From contig JAQUTK010000003.1 of the NCBI GenBank assembly GCA_028709785.1, forward strand, positions 133,607 through 197,606: a stretch of DNA of 64,000 nt, written 5' to 3'. The stretch is from Bacteroidales bacterium (GTDB taxonomy: Bacteria; Bacteroidota; Bacteroidia; Bacteroidales; JAQUTK01). Shown in pieces: positions 9,789-17,346 of this stretch. The notes beneath the pieces are model-generated. The model was not told where the DNA came from. It was given only the letters and a program-made list of their open reading frames with translations, and made no database searches. Numbering within the stretch: position 1 is the stretch's first letter; each line of letters starts with the position of its first letter. Position numbers and translations under genes: made by a program.

Positions 9789-11396
9789 ATGAAAAAGATT
9801 TTTTTAGCAGCATCGATACTATTTGCGGGTATCTATCTGGTTGGTTGCAAGTCTGATATCGAATATGATCGTCTGGCAGGAGATAAGACGAATAATATTG
9901 ATACTACGACAATCAATGAAAAAGCAAAGGATACAGTCGGTATCGAACTGTTTGTGTCCGATAAGTACCTAATTCTTGATAATAAAGAGGAACGATTCCT
10001 CTATTATTCAGCAAAAGCCGGTATGTTGGCAGTCAACAGTGTACTCCTTCCGGAGAGTGATAATCCAGCTTTACCACCCGACTCTTTAGCGTTTAACGCT
10101 TCATTTGAGAATCCGGGGTTTGTTGCTGCCTGCCGTTTGGCAGACGTTTCTGATGAAAACTATTTCTTTGGATATACGACTGCTACTGCGCTTAATGATA
10201 CCTCTGTTGTTCTCCTGGGTGAGAAACGTCAGAATGAAAAGTACACCAATGATTACAGTGATAACTATATTGTGACTCAAAAAAGCGGAACAGGGAAATA
10301 TGTCTATAGTAACGTATTTCGCTATGCTCCCTATGGTGTTCAGTATTTGTATGATACCAATCCGGCGGTAGGCTCTGACGGAAAGCAAACCGTCATGGCC
10401 AAAACAAACACCGGTTTGATCGTCGGTCATTATGATGCAGCTGCAGATACAGTTAATTGGGATCACTATCCGAAAGCATTCGAGGCTTTGAATGATTCAA
10501 ACAAAGCCGGAGCGCGTTTTTATCAGTTGACACCTTCACAGATTGCATATAACTCTAAGTTTGGCTTTATGATGTTTATGGGTAGTCAGCTTGACCAGGC
10601 TACAACAAAGCCGGGTTATATTCTTTCCATAGATCCGACTACCGGAAAGATTACGGAAGCGTTGAGAGACTGGGCTCCGAGATATACGCAAGGATATATT
10701 GAAACAGGAACAGGTACTTTGATTACTGACCGTATTCCATTGCTCTCCAATGTAATCATCTACACGATTGAAGATGATACTTTTGCTGCTGACTCGATGG
10801 GCGGACTTCCTGCCGGAAGTATGCTTATGTTCGGATATAATAAAGACAAGATCTATCAATCTTACTATCGTTATAAAGCGGGGGATAAAATCTCTGATAT
10901 TAAGTTTGAACTTGGATTCCTGGCAAATGTTGAAGGAACGACTACGAAGCATAGTCCGGTCAACATCATTATCAATCCCTACACTAAAAAGATTGAGATG
11001 GTTCATGCGACTCCTTTCCTTATGGAATTGTACAGTATGAGTGTTGCTGACTTTGTAAAACCATACACCAGTCTGATTTCAGGAAGAAAGAAATGGAACA
11101 GAGAATGTATTCTTCTGGATCGTGATATTTCTATTCGTGGCACGGGTATGTATCCACTTGGCGGTATTATCAACATGGAACGTACAGCCTACAGTTCTTA
11201 TATGAGTACTGTTGAGAAGGTAGCTGTTCAGCATGATATGCCTGTTCGTCCGGGTGTGCAACGTATCTTCTTCTGTTGTGGTGACGAATATCCTGCACGT
11301 GTTGCTGTCTTTGAACTGACCCGTTCGCTTGACACCGAGACGTTTGCAACATGGGTGAACAATAAACGTGCTTATATAGAAGCACAGTCTTATTAA
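9789..11396 (+). CDS. lipoprotein of unknown function in SusCD operon
   Basis: This 535-residue protein has a clear lipoprotein signal (IYLVGC, Cys20), so it should be membrane anchored. I do not recognise a family. It is mostly beta-rich and contains segments such as GYILSIDPTTGKI that recall blades of beta-propeller proteins, but this is a weak resemblance. It lacks obvious catalytic motifs. It follows SusD by 24 bp and precedes the MORN gene by 25 bp, so it is very probably co-transcribed with the transporter. By position it corresponds to the auxiliary surface-binding lipoproteins (SusE/F-like or SGBP) that often follow susD; that is an inference from location. Confidence 0.75.
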   Translation: MKKIFLAASILFAGIYLVGCKSDIEYDRLAGDKTNNIDTTTINEKAKDTVGIELFVSDKYLILDNKEERFLYYSAKAGMLAVNSVLLPESDNPALPPDSLAFNASFENPGFVAACRLADVSDENYFFGYTTATALNDTSVVLLGEKRQNEKYTNDYSDNYIVTQKSGTGKYVYSNVFRYAPYGVQYLYDTNPAVGSDGKQTVMAKTNTGLIVGHYDAAADTVNWDHYPKAFEALNDSNKAGARFYQLTPSQIAYNSKFGFMMFMGSQLDQATTKPGYILSIDPTTGKITEALRDWAPRYTQGYIETGTGTLITDRIPLLSNVIIYTIEDDTFAADSMGGLPAGSMLMFGYNKDKIYQSYYRYKAGDKISDIKFELGFLANVEGTTTKHSPVNIIINPYTKKIEMVHATPFLMELYSMSVADFVKPYTSLISGRKKWNRECILLDRDISIRGTGMYPLGGIINMERTAYSSYMSTVEKVAVQHDMPVRPGVQRIFFCCGDEYPARVAVFELTRSLDTETFATWVNNKRAYIEAQSY

Positions 11397-11421
11397 ATAA
11401 ATGATATAGGAGACCTACGCG

Positions 11422-12102
11422 ATGAAAAATTTTAAAAAAGCAGCATTATTGGTTGTTTCTATGGTTTTGGGAACTACTGTTATGATGGCACAAGTAAAAA
11501 ATGATCGATTGTCAGGTACCTATGAAGGCGGTAAAAAGAAGGAACTTGCTGAAGGTATGGGAAAAGCCGTTGGCAAGGATACTTATGAAGGAAAATTCAA
11601 AAAAGGTCTCCCTGATGGTATCGGTATCTATACCTTTGGGGAGAACATAAAACTGGATGGTTTTGTGTTTGCCGCTGGTGATAAGTACGAAGGTTCCTTT
11701 AAGAAAGGCAAGTTTAACGGGAAAGGAAAAATCACTTTTGTGGATAAAGAAAAAGGCGTTCTTGAAGGCTATTTCGAGGATGGAAAATACGTCGGGAAGA
11801 CAAAAGATGGTTTCATCTGGGTGAAAGAAGAGTCATCGGGAATTAACCGTGTCATTTGTCAGAAGCGTAGCGACAGCAAGAATGAAATTTCGCTGACCGG
11901 TATTAGTGATTTAATCGAGATTGGTGCTGTTCATAGTACATTCAGTTCTTCTGATCAGAAGTGGACAGATATCCGTAGTGAAGAATTCCCTTTTACTATC
12001 CATCTTAAAGGTGTCAATGCTACCAATTATTCACGTTGTGTGGTAAAGTTGATTATTGAATCTCCCGGAACCTGGGAAATCAAAGTTGTTCCCAGCTTGT
12101 AA
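11422..12102 (+). CDS. secreted MORN-repeat protein
   Basis: A 226-residue protein with a cleavable signal peptide ending near TVMMAQ. It has three MORN-type repeats between about residues 32 and 135: TYEGKFKKGLPDGIGIYTF, KYEGSFKKGKFNGKGKITF and a weaker LEGYFEDGKYVGKTKDGF. The last 90 residues (from about 140) form a domain I do not recognise. MORN repeats usually form elongated beta scaffolds that bind membranes or proteins. A good ribosome site (AGGAG) lies about 10 bp before the ATG. It is the last gene of the FAS1/SusCD operon and is followed by a strong terminator. Its role in the operon is unknown. Confidence 0.82.
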   Translation: MKNFKKAALLVVSMVLGTTVMMAQVKNDRLSGTYEGGKKKELAEGMGKAVGKDTYEGKFKKGLPDGIGIYTFGENIKLDGFVFAAGDKYEGSFKKGKFNGKGKITFVDKEKGVLEGYFEDGKYVGKTKDGFIWVKEESSGINRVICQKRSDSKNEISLTGISDLIEIGAVHSTFSSSDQKWTDIRSEEFPFTIHLKGVNATNYSRCVVKLIIESPGTWEIKVVPSL

Positions 12103-12124
12103 GGTTTGTATATCGTTTAAAAAA

Positions 12125-12157
12125 GAAGCATCCTGAAACAGGGTGCTTCTTTTTTTG
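12125..12157 (+). terminator. Rho-independent terminator of the FAS1/SusCD operon
   Basis: An 11-bp stem (GAAGCATCCTG with one G-U pair) and a three-base loop are followed by a run of eight T. A-rich sequence on the other side means it could also act on the minus strand. Confidence 0.88.
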
Positions 12158-12162
12158 GGGCG

Positions 12163-12222
12163 ATACTAAATAAGAAAGCGGGTCTGTTTCATCTGAAACA
12201 GACCCGCTTTCTTATTTAGTAT
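12163..12222. repeat. perfect 28-bp inverted repeat, probable bidirectional terminator
   Basis: The two arms of 28 bases, at 12163-12190 and 12195-12222, match perfectly around the loop ATCT. It lies between the convergent MORN gene and rplI, directly beyond another terminator. It probably ends the rpsF-rpsR-rplI transcript, although no long T tract follows on the minus strand. Confidence 0.8.
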
Positions 12223-12230
12223 GTAGTAGT

Positions 12231-12674
12231 TTATTCAGATACTACTTCAAATGGAATCTCAACGCTTACTTCTTTGTGCAGCTTGATTGTTGCGATATAA
12301 GAGCCAACCTCTTTTACGGCTTCTTTGATGTAGATAATCTTGCGATCCACATTGAAACCTGCTTTCTCAAGAGCTTCAGCAACCTGAATATTTGTAACAG
12401 ATCCGAAGATCTTTCCTGATGAGCTGGTTTTTGCACCGATTGTTAGAGTTACATCCTTCAGTTTAGCAGCAGCAGTTTCAGCTTCTTCTTTGATTTTGGC
12501 AAGTTTATGAGCGCGTTGTCTCAGATTCTCTGCCAACATTTTTTTTGCTGATTCTGTAGCAATCACTGCTTTTCCCTGAGGAAGAAGGTAATTTCTGCCA
12601 TATCCGTCTTTTACCGTAACTACATCATCCTTGTATCCAAGGGTGTTGATGTCTTCTTTTAAAATGATTTGCAT
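12231..12674 (-). CDS. rplI: 50S ribosomal protein bL9
   Basis: The 147-residue protein begins [19 protein letters not shown] and carries the bL9 signature [10 protein letters not shown] near residues 29-38. The N-terminal rRNA-binding domain, central helix and C-terminal domain are all present at normal length. It is the third gene of a minus-strand operon after rpsF and rpsR, with a 17-bp gap to rpsR. It is preceded by an unusually strong Shine-Dalgarno sequence for a Bacteroidota gene, listed separately. Confidence 0.98.
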   Translation of the reverse strand: MQIILKEDINTLGYKDDVVTVKDGYGRNYLLPQGKAVIATESAKKMLAENLRQRAHKLAKIKEEAETAAAKLKDVTLTIGAKTSSSGKIFGSVTNIQVAEALEKAGFNVDRKIIYIKEAVKEVGSYIATIKLHKEVSVEIPFEVVSE

Positions 12675-12681
12675 GTCTTGT

Positions 12682-12689
12682 CCTCCTTT
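12682..12689 (-). promoter_or_regulatory. strong Shine-Dalgarno AAAGGAGG before rplI
   Basis: On the minus strand AAAGGAGG lies seven bases before the rplI ATG, in the 17-bp gap after rpsR. Bacteroidota ribosomes generally make little use of Shine-Dalgarno pairing, so a near-complete match stands out. A shorter AAAAGGAG (12973-12980), inside the end of rpsF, precedes rpsR by eight bases. Confidence 0.8.
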
Positions 12690-12691
12690 AA

Positions 12692-12964
12692 TTATTTCAT
12701 CAGGTCAGTTACATAAGGAAGCAATGCCAGGTGGCGTGCTCTTTTTACTGCTTGAGCGATACGACGTTGGAACTTCAGAGAAGTACCTGTAATACGACGA
12801 GGCAGAATTTTGCCTTGCTCATTTAAAAATTTCTTCAGGAAATCGGGATCTTTGTAATCAATATACTTGATTCCGCTTTTCTTAAAACGGCAGTACTTCT
12901 TTTTCTTAACATCCACGGTGGGCGGAGTAAGATATCTGATTTCAGATTGTGGTTGTTGTGCCAT
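12692..12964 (-). CDS. rpsR: 30S ribosomal protein bS18
   Basis: A 90-residue protein with the bS18 core [18 protein letters not shown] and the C-terminal [22 protein letters not shown] region. Its length is normal for Bacteroidota. It is two bases from the rpsF stop and part of the rpsF-rpsR-rplI operon. In Bacteroidota ribosomes, bS18 together with bS6 and bS21 has been described as part of the pocket that sequesters the anti-Shine-Dalgarno end of 16S rRNA. Confidence 0.98.
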   Translation of the reverse strand: MAQQPQSEIRYLTPPTVDVKKKKYCRFKKSGIKYIDYKDPDFLKKFLNEQGKILPRRITGTSLKFQRRIAQAVKRARHLALLPYVTDLMK

Positions 12965-12966
12965 GA

Positions 12967-13317
12967 TTAATTCTCCTTTTGTTCTTTAGATTGTTTAAGT
13001 GATCTTCTCTTTTCTGCATATTCAAGTGCATACTTGTCCAGGCGGAACGTCAGAAAACGGATTACCCGTTCGTCACGACGGAAATTCACCTCTAATTTTT
13101 CAATGACTGTTGGTTCAGCTGTAAACTCAAGCAATTGATAGAAACCTGTTGATTTCTTCTCAATCGGATAGGCGAGTTTGCGCAATCCCCAGTTTTCGTC
13201 ATTATCAATCGCTGCACCCTCGTTGATGAGGAGTGTTTTGAATTTTTCTACCGTCTCCTTCATCTGAACATCAGATAAAACGGGAGTCAAAATGAAAACG
13301 GTTTCGTAATGATTCAT
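12967..13317 (-). CDS. rpsF: 30S ribosomal protein bS6
   Basis: The protein has 116 residues and starts [16 protein letters not shown]. The conserved strand [19 protein letters not shown] lies at about residues 44-62. The C-terminal tail is rich in K, E, Q and R. This first gene of the rpsF-rpsR-rplI operon pairs structurally with bS18 on the 30S platform. No ssb gene lies in this operon, unlike in many other phyla. A promoter match lies 45-76 bp upstream. Confidence 0.98.
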   Translation of the reverse strand: MNHYETVFILTPVLSDVQMKETVEKFKTLLINEGAAIDNDENWGLRKLAYPIEKKSTGFYQLLEFTAEPTVIEKLEVNFRRDERVIRFLTFRLDKYALEYAEKRRSLKQSKEQKEN

Positions 13318-13361
13318 ACTCTTTTGATTTTGTGGATACTATAATTGTTATAAAAGTGGGG

Positions 13362-13393
13362 CAAAGGTAAGCATATTTCTTTAATCATCCAAG
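13362..13393 (-). promoter_or_regulatory. predicted promoter of the rpsF operon
   Basis: On the minus strand a -7 box TACCTTTG (13362-13369) lies 20 bases after CTTG (13390-13393). This matches the Bacteroidota primary sigma consensus TTTG-N19-21-TAnnTTTG except for one base in the upstream box. Confidence 0.65.
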
Positions 13394-13439
13394 ATTCGCA
13401 CTTCAATATTTCTTTCTGTACTAAATTCTTACCAATATG

Positions 13440-13471
13440 TTTGTGAGTTTTACCGCGTAGAAGTAACTTTG
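13440..13471 (+). promoter_or_regulatory. predicted promoter of the alpha/beta hydrolase gene
   Basis: TTTG (13440-13443), a 20-base spacer and TAACTTTG (13464-13471) match both boxes of the Bacteroidota housekeeping promoter. The box ends 28 bases before the start codon at 13500. Confidence 0.75.
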
Positions 13472-13499
13472 TGATCCTTAGTTTGAAAACGAACATCTC

Positions 13500-14522
13500 A
13501 TGAAACAGCTATATATATCCTTTGTTCTCCTTTTTCTTTGTTGTATTTCAGGTCGGGCTGACTATGTAAGAGATACATTGGGCGGTGATTTTCTCTGCAA
13601 AACGATCCACATGCCTGATGACTATGAAGGGAAAGTAGATATAACATTGGTGCGCAAGACCTCAGGCCTTGGTGCTGATAAGGCGGTTTTGTATATTCAT
13701 GGGTTTAACGACTACTTCTTTCAGGCTGAAGAGGCAACCTTCTTTGCCAATGAAAGTTACAATTTTTATGCGGTTGATCTCAGAAAATACGGCAGGTCAT
13801 GGATGGCTCACCAGAAGAGAGGTAATGTAAGAGACTTGCGTGAATATTTCGCTGATATTGACTCTGCGCTTTGTACAATACGCTCTGAGGGCAACAATTC
13901 AGTACTTCTTCTCGGCCATTCTACCGGTGGACTGATCGCTTCCCTTTATCTGGATCAGGTAGACAGGCAGGGGCTCGATTCCTCTTTTATAAAAGGGCTT
14001 ATCTTAAACAGTCCCTTTCTTGACATGAACCAAAGTTGGATCCAGGAGCATATTGCCATTCCTCTGGTCTCTTTTTGGGGGAAGATATCCCCTTCAACCA
14101 TTGTTTCCAGAGATCAGAATACCATGTATGGAAAGAGTATTCACTCGTCTTATAAAGGCGAATGGACGTATGACCTTCGCTGGAAAACATTGGAATCCAT
14201 TCCTGTAAACGCAGCTTTTGTCAAGGCAGTCTACACGGCTCAAAAGAGAGTACATGCCGGTTTGAAGATAACACAACCTGTCTTGGTGATGCATTCCAGT
14301 CGTTCCATTCGTTCAACCCAGTGGTCTGACGAATTTATGCGCTCGGACGCAGTGCTGGATGTGGAAGATATTCATGCTTATTCTCCACGCTTGGGTAATT
14401 GCGTCAGCCTCGTTGTTATTCAGGATGGGATGCATGATCTGGCTTTATCGCTGCCGAAGGTTCGGGAAAGTTATTATGAAAAGATACGTGAGTGGTTGAA
14501 GAAAAATCTCAAAAGTATTTGA
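13500..14522 (+). CDS. secreted alpha/beta hydrolase (serine aminopeptidase/lysophospholipase-like)
   Basis: A 340-residue protein with a signal peptide (ends near CISGRA) and an alpha/beta-hydrolase fold. The oxyanion region is VLYIHGFNDYF. The nucleophile elbow is GHSTGG, with Ser141. An acid/His pair is plausible near the C-terminus (VVIQDGMHDLAL). The closest family by motif is the S33/Hydrolase_4 group, which includes monoglyceride lipases and lysophospholipases. The substrate is unknown. It is preceded by a good promoter and is probably transcribed alone or with the small membrane-protein gene downstream. Confidence 0.85.
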   Translation: MKQLYISFVLLFLCCISGRADYVRDTLGGDFLCKTIHMPDDYEGKVDITLVRKTSGLGADKAVLYIHGFNDYFFQAEEATFFANESYNFYAVDLRKYGRSWMAHQKRGNVRDLREYFADIDSALCTIRSEGNNSVLLLGHSTGGLIASLYLDQVDRQGLDSSFIKGLILNSPFLDMNQSWIQEHIAIPLVSFWGKISPSTIVSRDQNTMYGKSIHSSYKGEWTYDLRWKTLESIPVNAAFVKAVYTAQKRVHAGLKITQPVLVMHSSRSIRSTQWSDEFMRSDAVLDVEDIHAYSPRLGNCVSLVVIQDGMHDLALSLPKVRESYYEKIREWLKKNLKSI

Positions 14523-14551
14523 GATTTAGTGCTTAAGTAATCTTTTTTTTA

Positions 14552-14559
14552 TACTTTTG
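14552..14559 (+). promoter_or_regulatory. predicted -7 box before the small membrane protein gene
   Basis: TACTTTTG fits TAnnTTTG and lies 36 bases before the ATG at 14596. It overlaps the first codon of the longer possible frame at 14557, which argues for the shorter protein. No clear upstream TTTG box is seen. Confidence 0.55.
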
Positions 14560-14595
14560 TTCCGTTCAATGGTTAAATCAAAAACTACTATACAG

Positions 14596-14787
14596 ATGAA
14601 GAAGAATTTAATAGAAAGTCTCGGCATTATTGTTATTCTGATAGGTGTCCTTATGTTGGCTTTGCCAGGATTTGGCTTAGTTGGCTCAGTGAATAATAAT
14701 ATGCTGATGGGCGGCGGACTTGCGGTCTTGTTTATTGGTCTGATTGTTCATATCATCGTTACCAAGAAAGTAACTGATGAGAAATAA
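14596..14787 (+). CDS. small two-helix membrane protein of unknown function
   Basis: The 63-residue product MKKNLIESLG... has two hydrophobic helices: IIVILIGVLMLALPGFGLV (about 10-28) and MLMGGGLAVLFIGLIVHIIV (about 36-55). A short charged tail (TKKVTDEK) follows. No family function is known to me; it resembles small inner-membrane proteins common in Bacteroidales. The start was taken at the internal ATG because the upstream start overlaps a predicted promoter. A strong terminator follows 17 bp later. Confidence 0.7.
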   Translation: MKKNLIESLGIIVILIGVLMLALPGFGLVGSVNNNMLMGGGLAVLFIGLIVHIIVTKKVTDEK

Positions 14788-14804
14788 TGTGTGTTTGTTT
14801 TTAC

Positions 14805-14843
14805 GCAAAAAAAAGGCCGCTGATGAAGCGGCCTTTTTTTTGC
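14805..14843. terminator. bidirectional terminator between the small membrane protein gene and rprY
   Basis: A perfect 16-bp stem (GCAAAAAAAAGGCCGC) has a seven-base loop and T runs in both directions. It serves the convergent genes on each side and reaches the last base of the rprY stop codon. Confidence 0.92.
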
Positions 14844-15547
14844 TAGATCTCATCGTCCGGTGACGGAGCGATTAGTTTGTATCCCTTACCATGGATGTTG
14901 ATAATTTCAATCTGATCATCATCTTTCAGTAACTTACGCAGTTTGGTGATATACACATCCATACTTCTTGCATTGAAATAATTGTCATCCACCCAGATAG
15001 CCTTGAGTGCATAGTTGCGTTCCAACACTTCGTTCATGTGTGCGCACAACAGAGAAAGAAGATCACACTCTTTGGTAGTCAGTTTCGTTACTTTTTCACC
15101 GATGATCAACGTTTGTTTCTGTTTATTGAAAACAAAGCGTCCCAACATGTACGTGATAGCTTCTTTCTTCTTGTTAATAACACGTTTGAAGATTGCTTCG
15201 ATACGGAAAATCAATTCTTCCATGCTGAAAGGCTTTGTGATATAATCATCTGCACCAATCTTAAATCCTTCCAAAACATCTTCTTTCAATGTTTTTGCAG
15301 TCAGGAATACAATAGGAATAATTTCATTGACCGAACGAACTTCCATTGCCATAGTAAATCCGTCCTTCTTGGGCATCATCACATCCAGAATAAGAAGATC
15401 GAATTTTGACTTTTGAAAAGCTTTCAAGCCAGCTTCACCATCCGGGCAAAGTTCCACCTGATAACCTTTCGCTTGCAAATACTCTCTTAACAACATGCCA
15501 AGATTCTCGTCATCCTCGCATAATAAAATACTTAATTTGTCTTCCAT
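14843..15547 (-). CDS. rprY: response regulator RprY (OmpR/PhoB family)
   Basis: A 234-residue two-domain regulator. The receiver domain has the acidic pocket E11-D12-D13, phospho-acceptor Asp55 (LLILDVMMPKKDG) and the switch lysine in YITKPFSMEEL. The C-terminal winged helix ends with the typical MDVYITKLRKLLKDD and VHGKGYKL-type motif. The sequence matches the Bacteroides RprY type closely. The gene lies one base after its kinase gene, so the pair is co-transcribed. RprXY has been linked in Bacteroidales to stress, sodium and antibiotic responses; what it controls here is not shown. Confidence 0.95.
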   Translation of the reverse strand: MEDKLSILLCEDDENLGMLLREYLQAKGYQVELCPDGEAGLKAFQKSKFDLLILDVMMPKKDGFTMAMEVRSVNEIIPIVFLTAKTLKEDVLEGFKIGADDYITKPFSMEELIFRIEAIFKRVINKKKEAITYMLGRFVFNKQKQTLIIGEKVTKLTTKECDLLSLLCAHMNEVLERNYALKAIWVDDNYFNARSMDVYITKLRKLLKDDDQIEIINIHGKGYKLIAPSPDDEI

Positions 15548-15548
15548 C

Positions 15549-17114
15549 TTACTTTCTAATTAAAGGTAATGTAATTATAAATTTTGTTCCAACATTAATT
15601 TCACTTTCAACTTTGATGGTTCCTTTGTGTTCCTCGACTATCTTCTTCACATAGGGGAGTCCAAGTCCAAATCCTTTTACGTTATGCAGATTGCCTGTGG
15701 GTACTCTGTAGAACTTCTCAAATATCTTCTTCAACTGTTCTTTCTTTATTCCAATCCCGTTGTCTTTTATTGTAATGACCAGCATGTTATCTCTGTTGGC
15801 AGTGGTAATATACAATGTCAGTTCGCCTTTGCTGTATTTGACCGCATTTTCCATTAAGTTAAACAGTACGTTGGTGAAATGCATCTCATCCGCATAGATC
15901 AGCGCGTTATCCGCTTTTAGATCTGAAACAATTGAACCTCCGGTCTTTTCCACGCGCAACTTGAAGTTGTTAACAACCGTCTTGATTGTACTGTTTGCAT
16001 CCAGCTCTTTGAGTTTGAAAGCGATCTTTTGTTTCTCAAACAAAGACATCTGAAGCACCTTTTCAACCTGAAAGCTCAATCGCTTGGACTCATCCCCGAT
16101 GACACTCGAGATATGCGATAACATGGTCGGTGATTTGCTTACCGATTCGTCGCATAACATCTGGGATGCCAGTGAGATCGTGGCCACAGGCGTTTTAAGC
16201 TCATGAGTCATGTTGTTAATAAAGTCGTTACGCATTTCAGACAAACGCTTTTGTCTGGAGATAATCAATATGGTAATAATAAAAGTAACCAACAGTACAA
16301 ACGAGAAAACCAACGAAGGGACCACAAAGCCAATGGAATTGAAAATGTAACGATTCATCGTCGGAAAACTAACCTTCAGATAATTCAATTTCGGCGTCTG
16401 ATCATTCGGAAACAATACTTGTGTAAATGCCTGTTTCAGATCGTCCTCCTTGATTGCTCTGCTTCTGTACACCTCTTTCCCTTCTTTATCAACCACGGTA
16501 AAATAGTAGGGGAGGTTCAGCCCGTTATTTGCCAGCTCAGCTTTGATATATCCATTTAATTTATAGACATCAACCCGTTGCGAGAGCGGCGTATTACTTG
16601 CTTCATACAAGATGTTATATACAATTTCATCCAGTAATTCCCGCTGCTTGACATACCTGTTTTTCAACGTCTCCTGCAATCCTTTTGAAATTCTTGGCAA
16701 GGAACTGCTTCCATGCTTTCTGGAGATATACACTTTGTCGTTGGGCAGAGAGATGCCACTTACACCGGACGAATAGCCTCTGCTATCCTCCACTTTAGAA
16801 AGAGCGCCATCGGTGATTGAATATTCCTCTTTCTGGCGCGTAAAAATCCGTTGCCTTTGCAACATCTGTTGCTGAAATTGCAACTCGGAAGCATCATTCT
16901 CCTGATCTTTGATGTCTTTGATCAGATAATTCTGAGTCTCGTCATATTCCAGATAGCGCGCTACCTGATACAAGCTGCGTTTTACCGTTTCCGCGAATTG
17001 TTCGCTCCTCATGGTTGCCATTGCATTGATATAATTGATCTGCAAATAGAGCAATCCAATAAAAGCAAATGCCATCACTGTGGCCAGCAACCATATGGTC
17101 GATTTTTTCATCAT
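15549..17114 (-). CDS. rprX: sensor histidine kinase RprX
   Basis: The protein has 521 residues. One transmembrane helix lies at about residues 7-25 and a second at about 258-285, enclosing a periplasmic sensor region of roughly 230 residues. The H box is NNMTHELKTP with phospho-accepting His304. The N box is NLMENAVKYS, and the ATP-lid glycines are DNGIGI and GFGLGLPYV. It phosphorylates RprY, encoded immediately downstream. The intergenic region upstream has two TAAATTTG boxes on the minus strand, neither with a convincing TTTG box, so the promoter is uncertain. Confidence 0.94.
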   Translation of the reverse strand: MMKKSTIWLLATVMAFAFIGLLYLQINYINAMATMRSEQFAETVKRSLYQVARYLEYDETQNYLIKDIKDQENDASELQFQQQMLQRQRIFTRQKEEYSITDGALSKVEDSRGYSSGVSGISLPNDKVYISRKHGSSSLPRISKGLQETLKNRYVKQRELLDEIVYNILYEASNTPLSQRVDVYKLNGYIKAELANNGLNLPYYFTVVDKEGKEVYRSRAIKEDDLKQAFTQVLFPNDQTPKLNYLKVSFPTMNRYIFNSIGFVVPSLVFSFVLLVTFIITILIISRQKRLSEMRNDFINNMTHELKTPVATISLASQMLCDESVSKSPTMLSHISSVIGDESKRLSFQVEKVLQMSLFEKQKIAFKLKELDANSTIKTVVNNFKLRVEKTGGSIVSDLKADNALIYADEMHFTNVLFNLMENAVKYSKGELTLYITTANRDNMLVITIKDNGIGIKKEQLKKIFEKFYRVPTGNLHNVKGFGLGLPYVKKIVEEHKGTIKVESEINVGTKFIITLPLIRK

Positions 17115-17310
17115 GCAAATTTAACAATCAAATATGAGTAAAATGTCAAATTTATATACTTTAACTTAAAAGCGAACTATTAAATCAACAAACTTTAGGC
17201 AAGAGGCTTGAATTTATTCAAAAAATGAACTCTGAAACGGCTTCTCGTTGCTACTTTTTACTTAAAAAAACTTCTTGTTAGTATTAACGGTTTCCTAATT
17301 GATTTATTTT

Positions 17311-17318
17311 TATCTTTG
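17311..17318 (+). promoter_or_regulatory. predicted -7 box of the symporter-engB operon
   Basis: TATCTTTG fits TAnnTTTG and lies 28 bases before the chosen ATG at 17347. The longer frame from 17299 would begin upstream of this box, so it is unlikely. Confidence 0.6.
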
Positions 17319-17346
17319 CGCTTTATTTCAACAAAAAGAGTTACAG

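Noticed and set aside
12231-13317. Missing ssb or priB gene in the rpsF operon as an anomaly
   Set aside because: The three-gene rpsF-rpsR-rplI order is normal for Bacteroidales.
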